A stretch of 64,000 nt of DNA, taken from positions 1 to 64,000 of the forward strand of contig JACPDY010000079.1 in assembly GCA_016183775.1 (NCBI GenBank). Direction: 5' to 3'. Of this stretch, positions 7,092-16,052 are shown one piece after another (position 1 is the stretch's first letter; the number at the start of each line of letters is the position of its first letter). The DNA is from Bacteroidota bacterium. Its GTDB lineage: Bacteria > Bacteroidota > Bacteroidia > JABDFU01. The notes below the pieces were generated by a model, which saw only the letters and a program-made list of their open reading frames with translations, was not told the origin of the DNA and did no database searches. A program made the translations under genes and the position numbers.

Positions 7092-9059
7092 GTGAGCAAA
7101 AAGGTAAGCGCAGCCAGATCATCTGTTTCATCTTCAAGCGGGAGGATTACCGACAAAAGAATCTACTTTTATATTTTTGCGTTTTGTTTCATCCTTTACG
7201 GAAATACAATTAAAAACGGATTCTCGCTCGACGATGAGTATGTTTCACGTAACCACGACCAGATAAAGAAGGGGTTCGGCGGCATCCCGGAGATCCTTTC
7301 GACATATTATACCGCCGGATCAAATACAACTCATTTATACGGGTATCGTCCGATCACAAAAGTTACTTATGCAATTGAGTACGCTCTTTTTGGAGAGAAT
7401 CCTCACATCAGCCATTTTTTTAATATTATTATTTATGCTCTGATCGGTGTAGTTCTTTTCCGATTGCTTAAACAATGGCTTAAGAATTATAATATTGTTT
7501 TACCTGTTTTAATAACGTTCTTGTTTCTCGGGCATCCTATTCATACGGAAGTGGTTGCATCAATAAAAAACAGGGATGTACTGTTGAGTTTCATCGGTAG
7601 CATTCTGATGATCCGTTATATATTGAAATATCTTGAGTTCAATGCTATCGGTGACCTTGTATGGGCAATGTTCTTTGCTATTTTTGCTTATCTTTCAAAG
7701 CCGGAAACTCCACCCTCCGTCTTCATCATTCCGTTTATAGTTTACTTTTTTACCGACTTTTCTATCAAGAAAAGTCTATGGATGGTTGTGTTTTTTATTA
7801 GTTTAGGATTTTTGGTTCATTTTCTAATGAGCTGGAATCTTCCTGCCTGGGAAAGGCCGGATAAGAATATGGAGTTTCATGATAATCCCTTGTTTTATAT
7901 TAAAGATTGGAATATAAAACTTGGTCTTGCTTTTAATTCTTTGTTCTTCTATCTGCGGATGCTCATCATACATTATCCATTACTTTATTTTTATGGATAC
8001 AACACTATTCCTGTTGAGAGTATTTTTAGTTTTATGCCAATTCTGTCTTTGTTATTGTACCTGGGCATGGCAGTGTTCGCTTTCATGAATATTAAAAGCA
8101 AGAATGTTGCCGCCTTCGGAATTATATGGTACCTGCTTTATGTTTCACTGATCGCTAATATCTTAACCCCTGCTGCAGGTATTGTTGCCGAACGATTTAT
8201 TTTCGCCGGATCGTTTGGATTTTGTATTGTATTTGCATATGTTTTGTTGAAGGTATCGAAGGTAAATTTTGAATCGGTCTCAAAAAAGATCTCAGGTAAT
8301 CCAACGCTGGTGATTCTTACCGGTGTAGTTTTCTTGTGGTTTACCGGACAAACAATTTCGCGTAACAATGACTGGAAAGATCAGCTTACGCTTTTTCGTC
8401 ATGATATTAAGTACCTGGATAATTCAGTAAAGGCGCATGAAACGCTTGGAGCTGTATTGATGAAGGAAAGTAATTTCGCCGGCAGTGAGGAAGAGCGTGC
8501 CCGCATTGTCGCCGAAGCAATAGAGCATTACAAGCGTACGCTGGAGATATACCCGGACTTTGCAATGGGAGCTAATAACCTCGGTACTTTTTATGCAAAT
8601 CTATATAACGATTGTGAGAAGGCCATTCCGCTTTTTATAAAGGCGATACAGGTAGACACCGCTTTTGGTGAAGCAATGATTAATCTGGGTTTGTGTTATA
8701 CCCGGCAATCAAAGACAGATGACGCGATAAGGATGCTTGCTAACGGGATAAGAATTGACCGGGGTAAATTTATGATATCATATACCACTCTCATGTCATT
8801 ATATTTTAAAAAGAATGATTTTGAAAATGCCCGAAAGGTTTTTGATGAAGCAGTAAAGTTTTTTCCGTCTTCCGAAGTTCCTTACAGGGAGATGGGAAAT
8901 CAATACATGGAGAAAAGAGATACTGCAGAAGCTATAAGGTACTTTATACCTTCCTTAAGGTTAAAGGCCGATCCACAACTAAGCAATTCTATTTCCGCTT
9001 ATTTTTATATGAAAGGAGATACGCTCAGGGGTAAAGAGTTTAAAGTGAATGTAAATTAA
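7092..9059 (+). CDS. Polytopic membrane protein with C-terminal TPRs (TMTC/GT-C-like), copy 2
   Basis: 655 residues, colinear with the preceding gene over its whole length. It has the same hydrophobic N-terminal half with NGFSLDDEYV after the first membrane span, the shared HYPLLYFYGYNTIPVES loop, the RNNDWKDQLTLFRHDI linker, and the same C-terminal TPR block (HYKRTLEIYPDFAMGANNLG). The start is GTG at 7092, with the upstream word aaaaagcttattttta also matching the region before copy 1. The 83-bp gap has no clear terminator, so both may be cotranscribed. The two have diverged mainly in loops and at both ends, which suggests an old tandem duplication kept by selection for related but distinct substrates. 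Confidence 0.75.
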   Translation: MSKKVSAARSSVSSSSGRITDKRIYFYIFAFCFILYGNTIKNGFSLDDEYVSRNHDQIKKGFGGIPEILSTYYTAGSNTTHLYGYRPITKVTYAIEYALFGENPHISHFFNIIIYALIGVVLFRLLKQWLKNYNIVLPVLITFLFLGHPIHTEVVASIKNRDVLLSFIGSILMIRYILKYLEFNAIGDLVWAMFFAIFAYLSKPETPPSVFIIPFIVYFFTDFSIKKSLWMVVFFISLGFLVHFLMSWNLPAWERPDKNMEFHDNPLFYIKDWNIKLGLAFNSLFFYLRMLIIHYPLLYFYGYNTIPVESIFSFMPILSLLLYLGMAVFAFMNIKSKNVAAFGIIWYLLYVSLIANILTPAAGIVAERFIFAGSFGFCIVFAYVLLKVSKVNFESVSKKISGNPTLVILTGVVFLWFTGQTISRNNDWKDQLTLFRHDIKYLDNSVKAHETLGAVLMKESNFAGSEEERARIVAEAIEHYKRTLEIYPDFAMGANNLGTFYANLYNDCEKAIPLFIKAIQVDTAFGEAMINLGLCYTRQSKTDDAIRMLANGIRIDRGKFMISYTTLMSLYFKKNDFENARKVFDEAVKFFPSSEVPYREMGNQYMEKRDTAEAIRYFIPSLRLKADPQLSNSISAYFYMKGDTLRGKEFKVNVN

Positions 9060-9223
9060 AGAAACGACAACAGTTAGAACTATACCTTTTCTGTTTCATA
9101 AGTAGTACTTTTTCTAAAGTTGATCGGCTTCATTCAGGATGAATCCGGAATTGCTATTCCAGGTTGCTACAGTTTGCCATTAAAAGATAAGGTAATATTC
9201 TGATAAAATATACAGCAGGAAAA

Positions 9224-10078
9224 ATGAATTCAAATAATTCTTTACGAATTTTCAAAGGGGCTGTTGCCATAATTACGGGCGGGGCTTCGGGTATTGGTAA
9301 AGCTTTGTCAATTGAATTATCAAAGAATGGTTGTGAAGTTGTTATAGCGGATATTCAGGATAATCCGGCGCAGGAACTTGTTGCTTTGATTCGCGCGGCA
9401 GGCGGCAAGGCCGTGACAAAGAAAATTGATGTAAGGGATTTAAATGCGTTAAAGCAGCTCGTTGAAGAGACTGTTCAACGTACGGGTCGGCTGGATTATC
9501 TGTTCAATAACGCGGGGGTTTTTGTTTTTGGTGAAATGAGCCGGATTAAAATGGAAGATATTAATCTGATGATGGATATAAATTTTAAGGGCGTTGTCAA
9601 TGGCATTCAGGCCGCCTACCCTGTGATGCTTAAACAAAAATATGGACAGATAATAAATACCGCATCATACGTAGGTTTAATTCCGGAGATGTATTGCGCG
9701 ATTTACGCGGCAACCAAGCATGGAATAGTTGGATTGTCAAAATCTCTTCGTGAGGAAGCGGCAGTTCATGGAATTCGTGTCAATGTATTATGTCCCGGAA
9801 TAATAGAAACGCCATTGATATACGGAAGTGGAGCGAATAAGAATTATTTTGAAATTCCGGACACTGAATTAGAGGAGATATTTAAAAAAATTAAGCCCAT
9901 TGACGCAGGCTTATTTGCGAGAAAGGCATTGAAGCAAATAGCCAGGAACAAAGCGATCATTGTCATCCCTTCGTTTTATAAAGTAAGGATCTTGCTGTAT
10001 AACCTGTTTCCCGGCGTATATAATTATATCTTAAGAATGGCTTACAGAAAGTTCAATAGAGAACGTGCTTTACATTAA
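9224..10078 (+). CDS. Short-chain dehydrogenase/reductase (SDR)
   Basis: 284 residues of classical SDR fold. NAD(P)-binding TGGASGIGKA lies near residues 18-27, NNAGVF near 95, the catalytic Ser in NTASYVG near 140, and the YxxxK pair in YAATKHG near 155. ADIQD after the second strand carries an acidic residue at its end, which usually indicates NAD(H) preference. The C-terminal tail (ILLYNLFPGVYNYILRMAYRKF) is hydrophobic and may contact the membrane. The substrate cannot be predicted. It stands alone, 165 bp after the TPR membrane genes, with a palindrome cluster directly downstream. Confidence 0.88.
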   Translation: MNSNNSLRIFKGAVAIITGGASGIGKALSIELSKNGCEVVIADIQDNPAQELVALIRAAGGKAVTKKIDVRDLNALKQLVEETVQRTGRLDYLFNNAGVFVFGEMSRIKMEDINLMMDINFKGVVNGIQAAYPVMLKQKYGQIINTASYVGLIPEMYCAIYAATKHGIVGLSKSLREEAAVHGIRVNVLCPGIIETPLIYGSGANKNYFEIPDTELEEIFKKIKPIDAGLFARKALKQIARNKAIIVIPSFYKVRILLYNLFPGVYNYILRMAYRKFNRERALH

Positions 10079-10090
10079 ACAGAGGCATTC

Positions 10091-10176
10091 AACCCTTTCA
10101 GGGTTGGATAATGACTTATGTTATTTTTTTTCTCCGGTTTCACCGGTGGTTATTTATATTCAAGCCCTTCAGGCTT
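10091..10176. repeat. Cluster of three short palindromes
   Basis: Three small hairpins follow one another within 86 bp: aaccctttcagggtt (10091-10105), ccggtttcaccgg (10134-10146) and aagcccttcaggctt (10162-10176). Each has a stem of about 5-6 bp and a loop containing ttc. Similar composite palindromes are a recurring intergenic element in Bacteroidota genomes. It lies between the SDR stop and the transposase gene. Confidence 0.8.
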
Positions 10177-10231
10177 AACTTGGGTGCCCCCGAAAATCTC
10201 AACGCCAATATTCACAATGGTTTGGTGATAA

Positions 10232-11629
10232 GTGGCATGTAAAAAAGCCCCACAATGGCAAAGAATTTGCACAAAGTGGGGCGTGAATCGCACCACAAAT
10301 TTACTATTTTCCGATAAAGAATTGCTTGATAAAAGTTTTTTGCAAACCGATTTGGGTAAACTTTATTTAGCCATTCCTTTTGACGAAATATCGAAAAAAA
10401 TTCCTCCGACCCCTAATGAGCAAAGCTTAATGGGGTGCAAACCATGGTTTGATATAAAAGGAGGTATAGCCCTGATGTTTTTGAAGCATTACTTGAGTAT
10501 GAGTGATGCCATGCTCATTGACAGGATCAATACTGATTGGAGCATGCAACAATTTTGCGGCATATCACTAAAACCCTTTGAGCGAATTCTGGATAGAAAC
10601 CTACCCAGTAGCTGGCGGGTTTATTTTGGGAATCATTTAGATATTGAAGAGCTTCAAAAGGTTTTAGCCAGCTATTGGAAGCCATATATGGAAGATACCC
10701 GGGTCGGGTCACAGGATGCGACTTGTTATGAGAGCCATATTACCTATCCAACGGATATAAAACTGCTGTGGGATTGCTGTGAGAAACAGTATGTATTTAT
10801 TCAGCTTCAACGCGAAAAGCTATGTCTGCGTAAAAGCCGAAGCAATTATAAAAAGCACCTGCTACTGTTTACAGATTATCAGAAAAAGCGCAAGAAGACA
10901 AAGCGCCAGGAAAGACGCATAAGGAAAAAACTTTTAAAATTCTTATTCCGTTTAATGGAAGGCTGGAACGCATTGAACAACAAATACCCGATCACTCTCT
11001 CTGCCCGAAAAGCCAAGATGTTGGAGACAATAAAGAAAGTATATGTTCAACAACATAAAAAAGCATACGGAGAAAAAGGAGCGACAATCGAAGATCGCAT
11101 CGTATCCTTGAGTAAACCCTATATCCGTCCCATTGTCAGAGGCAAGGAAGTAAAACCAGTTGAGTTTGGTGCCAAAGTAAACAAACTAATGGTTGGCGGT
11201 ATTGGTTTTATTGAACACCTCAGTTTTGATGCTTTTAATGAGAACACGCATTACCAGAACGGCATATATCTTCAGCGAAAATTGTTTGGCAAATGCACAC
11301 ATCATAGCGCTGACGCTATTTACGCAACTAACAAAAACAGAAAATACGCCAGCAGTCAAAAAATACAAACCAATTTTATTCCCAAAGGGAAACAACTACA
11401 GCAATACACTTCCCAAGCTGATCAAATGCGAAAAATACTTAACAAATACCGCTCAACAGTATTAGAAGGGAGTTTTGGCAATGAAAAAAATCACTACTTG
11501 CTCAATCGTATCAAAGCAAAGACAGAGCAAACAGAAAAGTGCTGGATATTTTTTGGTATGATGACTGCTAATGCTTCGATCATTGCAAATCGGATCGAAG
11601 AAAAACAAAAACTCGCCAGAGCAGCATAG
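10232..11629 (+). CDS. DDE transposase, IS5/IS1182-like
   Basis: 465 residues, apparently complete. The first catalytic Asp is in GSQDATCYES (about residue 161), followed by YPTDIKLLWD as in IS1182-type enzymes. The second Asp is in SADAIYATNKNRKY (about 360) and the Glu is in VLEGSFGNEKNHYLL (about 412). A lysine/arginine-rich insert (KKRKKTKRQERRIRKK) lies between the first two. The protein catalyses cut-and-paste movement of its element. The longest frame begins at GTG 10232; no strong ribosome binding site decides between this and internal starts. The family assignment is by motif only. All three acidic residues are present, so the enzyme could be active. Confidence 0.85.
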   Translation: MACKKAPQWQRICTKWGVNRTTNLLFSDKELLDKSFLQTDLGKLYLAIPFDEISKKIPPTPNEQSLMGCKPWFDIKGGIALMFLKHYLSMSDAMLIDRINTDWSMQQFCGISLKPFERILDRNLPSSWRVYFGNHLDIEELQKVLASYWKPYMEDTRVGSQDATCYESHITYPTDIKLLWDCCEKQYVFIQLQREKLCLRKSRSNYKKHLLLFTDYQKKRKKTKRQERRIRKKLLKFLFRLMEGWNALNNKYPITLSARKAKMLETIKKVYVQQHKKAYGEKGATIEDRIVSLSKPYIRPIVRGKEVKPVEFGAKVNKLMVGGIGFIEHLSFDAFNENTHYQNGIYLQRKLFGKCTHHSADAIYATNKNRKYASSQKIQTNFIPKGKQLQQYTSQADQMRKILNKYRSTVLEGSFGNEKNHYLLNRIKAKTEQTEKCWIFFGMMTANASIIANRIEEKQKLARAA

Positions 11630-11720
11630 TAATCAACTGTTCATTAACAAAATCGTACACCAAAATAACGTTGCATTAAAAAACTATTGCCTGAAAAGTG
11701 AAAATCCAACCAGTATCAAC

Positions 11721-11755
11721 AAAAAAGCTCTGGTTGTTAACAATCGGAGCTTTTT
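11721..11755 (+). terminator. Rho-independent-type terminator downstream of the transposase
   Basis: aaaaaagctc (11721-11730) pairs with gagcttttt (11747-11755) around a 16-base loop, and the right arm ends in a T run. It lies 92 bp after the transposase stop and, because the stem is flanked by A and T runs, could work in both directions. Confidence 0.6.
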
Positions 11756-11900
11756 GACACTAATGTTTTTATTGGATTTTATTGAAGGGGGGAGATTACA
11801 GGAAATCCCTAACTTAATGACATTGATTTATGATATAACCCTTAAATGCACCTATGCGGAAATTTATCCCGCTCGAAGTATAAGTACGATAACATAAAAC

Positions 11901-13667
11901 TTATTTGCCGGAGGACGCTTTTTGAAATACATACTCGTTTATAACCAGTAAATCAATTCCGCTGGTTGAAAACACCGCAGCCATGTCACTTACTGAATCA
12001 ACAATTGGTTTCCCCATTACGTTAAAACTGGTGTTCAGCAAAGCAGGCACATTTGTAAGTTTGTAAAATTCATTAATGAGATTATAAAAGTGCAGGTTAC
12101 CTGTTTTTGTAACGGTTTGAAGTCGGCCGGTATTGTCAATATGATTAACTGCTTTTAGCTCACTTCTTTTACTTTCTTTTATTTGAAGTACCCTTTCCAT
12201 GTATGGAGTCGGGTGATAATTTTCAAAGTACTCAGATGCTTTCTCTTCTAAAATGGCTGGCGCGAATGGGCGGAATTCCTCTCTATACTTAATAGTTGCA
12301 TTTATTTTATCTTTCATTTCACCGAGGCCGGGGTGAGCTAAAATAGACCTGTTGCCAAGCGCCCTGGGTCCGAATTCCGCTTTGCCCTGTACCCAGGCAA
12401 CGATTTTTCCGTTTTGTAATTCTTTGGCTATATAAGGATAGAGGTCTTTGTATTCCATTTTTTTTACTTCATGACCGGAGTAGTTTACCATTTTTAAAAT
12501 ATCCTCTTCCCCGATCTTAAAACCAAGGTATGGGTCAGCCTGGTGTAATGGAATTTGTTTAAGCGGATTATGTTTTTTAAAATTTAAAAATGCCGCGCCT
12601 GCGCTGCAGCCATCATCAGCTGGCGCAGAGGGAATATATACGTTTTTAAATGGAGTAGCAGTGTGTATCTTCCCATTGAATGCGGAGTTTAATGCGCATC
12701 CGCCGGCAAGAATAAGATTTTCTCCCGGCCATTTTAAATAAATGGCGTTCAGCATTTGGGTAACAAGTGTTTCGTAATATAATTGAGCTGTAAATGCGAT
12801 GTCATACCTTGTCAACCCTTCATATTTATTTTCCTGTATTTTGTTTCTTATCTGAAATACTTTTCTTGCATTTTTGGGTTCCAAATGAAAGCCGGAGACA
12901 TATATCCACTCTGTAAGATCATTATACAGTTCATCATGTTTTTTACCGTATGGAGCCATACCCATTACTTTCCATTCTTCTCCTCCTATTAGATTGAAGC
13001 CGCAGAGGTATGTCATGTAACCATAATAATCACCTAATGATGCTCTCGATCTGTTTCTGAATACTTCCTTGATACTTTGTTCATTTGCTTTATAAATGGA
13101 ACAGCTTTTCCCATTGTCGCCACCCCCGTCTAAAACAAATATTATTGCTTCATTGAAAGGAGAAGTAAAATAACTGTATGCGGCATGACACAAATGATGA
13201 TCAAAATGTTTCAATGTTTTATAGGGCAATTTGTAACGTATATTCTGTACAAAACGAAATGCCGAACCGGCCATTGTGAGCGTGCCATAATGTGATGCTA
13301 CCTGGTAGTTTACTACACTTGCGAATTCATCACCATCGAATTTTAAAATCCGTCCGATCCATTTTACTATGCGTATATATTTGCGTAAAAAGTAAACCCA
13401 GGTGGCCAACAGTGGAAACCTGATCAGGTGTTCAAAGGCTTTCCAGTTTATAGCGATTTCGTAATCACTCATCGGGTATTGACTGAGTAGCTTTTCAATA
13501 AAAAAAAGATTATCAGCCGCCGAACTGAGCCCCATTTTATTTTGGATGAACCGTTCTGTTGCTTCAGCGAATATCAATTTTCCATCCGCATCAACGAGGG
13601 CTATCGCCGGGTCGTGATAGCCGGAGGATAATCCGATATAATATTTAGCAGGACTATTTTTGCTCAT
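11901..13667 (-). CDS. Carbamoyltransferase, NodU/TobZ/CmcH family
   Basis: 588 residues, full length. The N-terminal Kae1-like domain has YYIGLSSGYHDPAIAL at the start, the metal-site histidines in HFDHHLCHAAYSY (about residue 160), FVLDGGGDNGKS, and LILAGGCALNSAFNGK. The C-terminal domain carries GKAEFGPRALGNRSILAHP and LLNTSFNVMGKPIVDS, typical of this family. These enzymes make carbamoyl-adenylate from carbamoyl phosphate and ATP and transfer the carbamoyl group to a hydroxyl of a sugar or antibiotic. As the last gene of the ten-gene minus-strand cluster it probably performs a late decoration step. The transposase gene ends 272 bp beyond its stop on the opposite strand. Confidence 0.92.
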   Translation of the reverse strand: MSKNSPAKYYIGLSSGYHDPAIALVDADGKLIFAEATERFIQNKMGLSSAADNLFFIEKLLSQYPMSDYEIAINWKAFEHLIRFPLLATWVYFLRKYIRIVKWIGRILKFDGDEFASVVNYQVASHYGTLTMAGSAFRFVQNIRYKLPYKTLKHFDHHLCHAAYSYFTSPFNEAIIFVLDGGGDNGKSCSIYKANEQSIKEVFRNRSRASLGDYYGYMTYLCGFNLIGGEEWKVMGMAPYGKKHDELYNDLTEWIYVSGFHLEPKNARKVFQIRNKIQENKYEGLTRYDIAFTAQLYYETLVTQMLNAIYLKWPGENLILAGGCALNSAFNGKIHTATPFKNVYIPSAPADDGCSAGAAFLNFKKHNPLKQIPLHQADPYLGFKIGEEDILKMVNYSGHEVKKMEYKDLYPYIAKELQNGKIVAWVQGKAEFGPRALGNRSILAHPGLGEMKDKINATIKYREEFRPFAPAILEEKASEYFENYHPTPYMERVLQIKESKRSELKAVNHIDNTGRLQTVTKTGNLHFYNLINEFYKLTNVPALLNTSFNVMGKPIVDSVSDMAAVFSTSGIDLLVINEYVFQKASSGK

Positions 13668-13778
13668 GAATTGGTTGATCTAACTACTACGCCCATTACT
13701 TGATTGACATTTAAACCTTTGAAAGCATTGTAAAATAAAACTTTTGTTAAATAAACCTTGCCTGCCTGCTGCCGGTTG

Positions 13779-14543
13779 TCACATAAGTTTTGTAGTACTC
13801 CGTAGCTCAGCTAATTTATTTTTTACCGGTAAAGCGGTTATAAACGCGACCTGCGCTAATTTGTGAAAAATAAACAATAACCACAAAGGAAGTCGTTTTA
13901 TTTTCAGCTTTTCTGAAAGATAGAACAAGCTGAGTTGTGCAAGGACTCCGCTGCAAACATATAATTTTTTATTAGTGAATTCAGGTTTCAAAATGTCGAA
14001 TAGAAAAATAAAACGCTTACGATCGGTATGGTTAAAAGCACTGTGTTCATGCGCGTCACAGAAAAGCAAAACTTTACCGTTTTCCCAGTTTCTGGTTTCG
14101 GTACCCACCTTAAGACCGCATTCCGGCAGTTTCCCCGGAACGTTCAGGCCCATATGACAGCGTATGATAGCATTCGTATCACCATAATGAGGTGAAATGC
14201 TGGTGTGTGGTTCAAGCACGGAAAACGAAGCACTAACCAGGTTGGGTATTTTTTCAATAAGTTTTGCAGTTTTTGGAAATGAACGTAAGTTTCCAGGAAC
14301 TTTAATGCTCCAAAAGAGAAAGTTCAATGTTTTCCAATCTCCTTTTTCAACAAGCGCTTTATGAAAGTAGGGGGAAAGCCCGGCGGATCTGGCAGCAATG
14401 AATTGATCGAATTCTTCAAGGATTGTTTGCCAGTTTTCTTCAAGAGATTTAACCCAATTAAATTCATCATTTGAATAGAAATAAGGCTCATTGCCAATAT
14501 ATTGATGGTCTTTATTGTAAATTGAAAAAGAAAGTTTTGCCAT
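13779..14543 (-). CDS. Aspartyl/asparaginyl beta-hydroxylase-like Fe(II)/2-oxoglutarate dioxygenase
   Basis: 254 residues. The core reads FSVLEPHTSISPHYGDTNAI and then HEHSAFNHTDRKRFIFLFDIL, giving the two iron-binding histidines (PHYGD and FNHTD) and the arginine that binds 2-oxoglutarate (DRKR). The family hydroxylates Asp/Asn side chains or, in LpxO, the acyl chain of lipid A. The last 60 residues are hydrophobic (LPLWLLFIFHKLAQVAFITAL) and may attach it to the membrane, which would fit a lipid-linked or acyl substrate. The product of the surrounding operon is unknown, so the target is inference. It lies 55 bp after the GNAT gene. Confidence 0.85.
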   Translation of the reverse strand: MAKLSFSIYNKDHQYIGNEPYFYSNDEFNWVKSLEENWQTILEEFDQFIAARSAGLSPYFHKALVEKGDWKTLNFLFWSIKVPGNLRSFPKTAKLIEKIPNLVSASFSVLEPHTSISPHYGDTNAIIRCHMGLNVPGKLPECGLKVGTETRNWENGKVLLFCDAHEHSAFNHTDRKRFIFLFDILKPEFTNKKLYVCSGVLAQLSLFYLSEKLKIKRLPLWLLFIFHKLAQVAFITALPVKNKLAELRSTTKLM

Positions 14544-14598
14544 CGTAAGTATAAATGATCGATTAACGTGAGTCGCTGGTACGCTCCGTCCTTGTCAA

Positions 14599-15267
14599 TT
14601 ATTTGAATTCTTCTTTAAAAAAGCGATCAAATTTTTTCTGTAAATAGTCAGGGTATCCTGCATATAATTTTTTTCTGGCTTCTTCACTTACTGTACTGAA
14701 ATCAAAATCTCCTTCTGATAATTCTTTAAAGTCTTTGGTTATTTTAATTATTGCTTTCCTGATCTTCTCAGTTTTTGAGTAGAAGACCTCTTTTGTAAGT
14801 GAATAGGTCACTTTTTCTTCATCCGGGAATTCTTCATATACGCTGTATCCCATTTCAGTCACATAATTAATAACCTGTTTGTTTTTTTGTCTTACTGTTG
14901 CAAACACTTTTCTCATCTCCGAGAAATTAAAACCGAGATCACCAAAAATAATGGATGCAAGTACCGGCACAAATGAATTCAGGTATTGTTTATCCCAAAT
15001 GAAAATTCCTGTTTCTGTGGTCCTTTCTTCATAATTGTCGTTCTTGCAGAATATCATCCCGATCTTTTTCTCCTTATACTCAATTATATAATAATGATTA
15101 TAAATATTATTGATAGAGTTGAACCATTTTTTTTGCATCTCAGGGGTAATAATATCCTGGTAAAACATAAACTGGCGAACTTCCGCTGAATTACGGTGTA
15201 TCCTGACCAGTTCAATATCTTCTTCGGTAAGTCTTCTTAAAAGCACCCCATATTTGCGAATGATCAT
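14599..15267 (-). CDS. GNAT-family acyltransferase (PseH/RimJ-like)
   Basis: 222 residues. Residues 1-150 show the GNAT layout: LRRLTEEDIELVRIHRN at the N-terminus, YIIEYKEKKIGMIFC as the beta-strand pair, and the helix/strand VFATVRQKNKQVINYVTEMGYSVYEEF at the acyl-CoA end. This resembles enzymes that acylate the amino group of UDP-linked 4-amino sugars (PseH type) as well as RimJ/L-type acetyltransferases. About 60 extra residues follow (KIRKAIIKITKDFKELSEGDFDF), whose role I do not know. The start overlaps the GT2 stop in an ATGA, which indicates translational coupling and supports a shared pathway. Confidence 0.75.
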   Translation of the reverse strand: MIIRKYGVLLRRLTEEDIELVRIHRNSAEVRQFMFYQDIITPEMQKKWFNSINNIYNHYYIIEYKEKKIGMIFCKNDNYEERTTETGIFIWDKQYLNSFVPVLASIIFGDLGFNFSEMRKVFATVRQKNKQVINYVTEMGYSVYEEFPDEEKVTYSLTKEVFYSKTEKIRKAIIKITKDFKELSEGDFDFSTVSEEARKKLYAGYPDYLQKKFDRFFKEEFK

Positions 15268-15995
15268 AATAGTTCTTCTTTAATTAAAAATGGAGGTCTT
15301 TCGGGCTGCGATCTCAGAGGGAGTTTAAAAAATAATATGGCAGCATGGCACCATGATGAAAATAGTTTTAATAATGAATAACCTGATCTTCCATAAGCCC
15401 GTTTCACCATTTTTACCTTAACAAAATTAATCTTATTGGTGTATTTATATGCAATTTGATCGATATTAACGTAATAATACTGATGTTTACGGATATTGTC
15501 GGCCAATGACCTTCTTATCAGCCGGAATGAAGACCATTCACCATACTGCCTCATTATTTTTTTGGATACCAGCTTCAAAAAATTGCTTGAAATTTTCCGG
15601 AATAGGGGAAGATAATTATCATCAATTCCATAAACCATATCCGCCTGGTTCTCACCCATAGCTTCGATCAACTTAGGTATCTCTTCAGGAGGATGCTGAA
15701 GGTCATCGTCCATTGTGATCACTATTTCGCCGCTAGATTGGCAAAGGCCGCATAAGGTAGCGTTATGCTGTCCAAAGTTGGCTGTTAATCGGATGATCTT
15801 TATAAGCGCAGAATTATTGGATTTTATTTTTTTCAGAATCGTCCAACTGCTGTCAACGGAATGATCATCTACAAAAATGATCTCAAAAGGCAACGCGGAT
15901 TGCTGCAGAATTTTATTTAACCGTGTAAAAAATTCTTCAAGTGTATCTTCACTATTATAAACCGGAACGATAACCGAAAATTTTGTGTCAGCCAT
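15264..15995 (-). CDS. GT2 glycosyltransferase, dolichyl-phosphate-mannose synthase-like
   Basis: 243 residues with a GT-A fold. FSVIVPVYNSEDTLEEFF at the start, IIFVDDHSVDSSW, the NFGQHNATLCGL helix and the metal-binding MDDDLQHPPEEIPKL follow the DPM/ArnC/GtrB pattern, which moves a sugar from a nucleotide to a polyprenyl phosphate. Unlike ArnC or GtrB it lacks the two C-terminal membrane helices; only a short hydrophobic stretch (WCHAAILFFKLPL) remains. It may therefore act on a soluble or ACP-linked acceptor, or associate peripherally. The gene overlaps the following GNAT gene by 4 bases. Confidence 0.85.
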   Translation of the reverse strand: MADTKFSVIVPVYNSEDTLEEFFTRLNKILQQSALPFEIIFVDDHSVDSSWTILKKIKSNNSALIKIIRLTANFGQHNATLCGLCQSSGEIVITMDDDLQHPPEEIPKLIEAMGENQADMVYGIDDNYLPLFRKISSNFLKLVSKKIMRQYGEWSSFRLIRRSLADNIRKHQYYYVNIDQIAYKYTNKINFVKVKMVKRAYGRSGYSLLKLFSSWCHAAILFFKLPLRSQPERPPFLIKEELL

Positions 15996-16052
15996 TTTAT
16001 GTGAAAAGCAATCTGGTTAATATACTCAAGTTGAGTCAGCCGCATCATTTTT

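Larger units (their letters stand above)
10180..11760 (+). mobile_element. Insertion sequence, ends not resolved
   Basis: A single transposase gene (10232-11629) with non-coding flanks on both sides. I searched the flanks for terminal inverted repeats and a target-site duplication and found no convincing pair, so the limits given are only approximate. The element lies at the 3' side of the biosynthetic operon, whose last gene ends at 11901 on the other strand. Confidence 0.45.

Noticed and set aside
11571-11897. 108-codon plus-strand frame after the transposase
   Set aside because: It begins inside the transposase gene in another frame, passes through the terminator hairpin and has low-complexity sequence without motifs.
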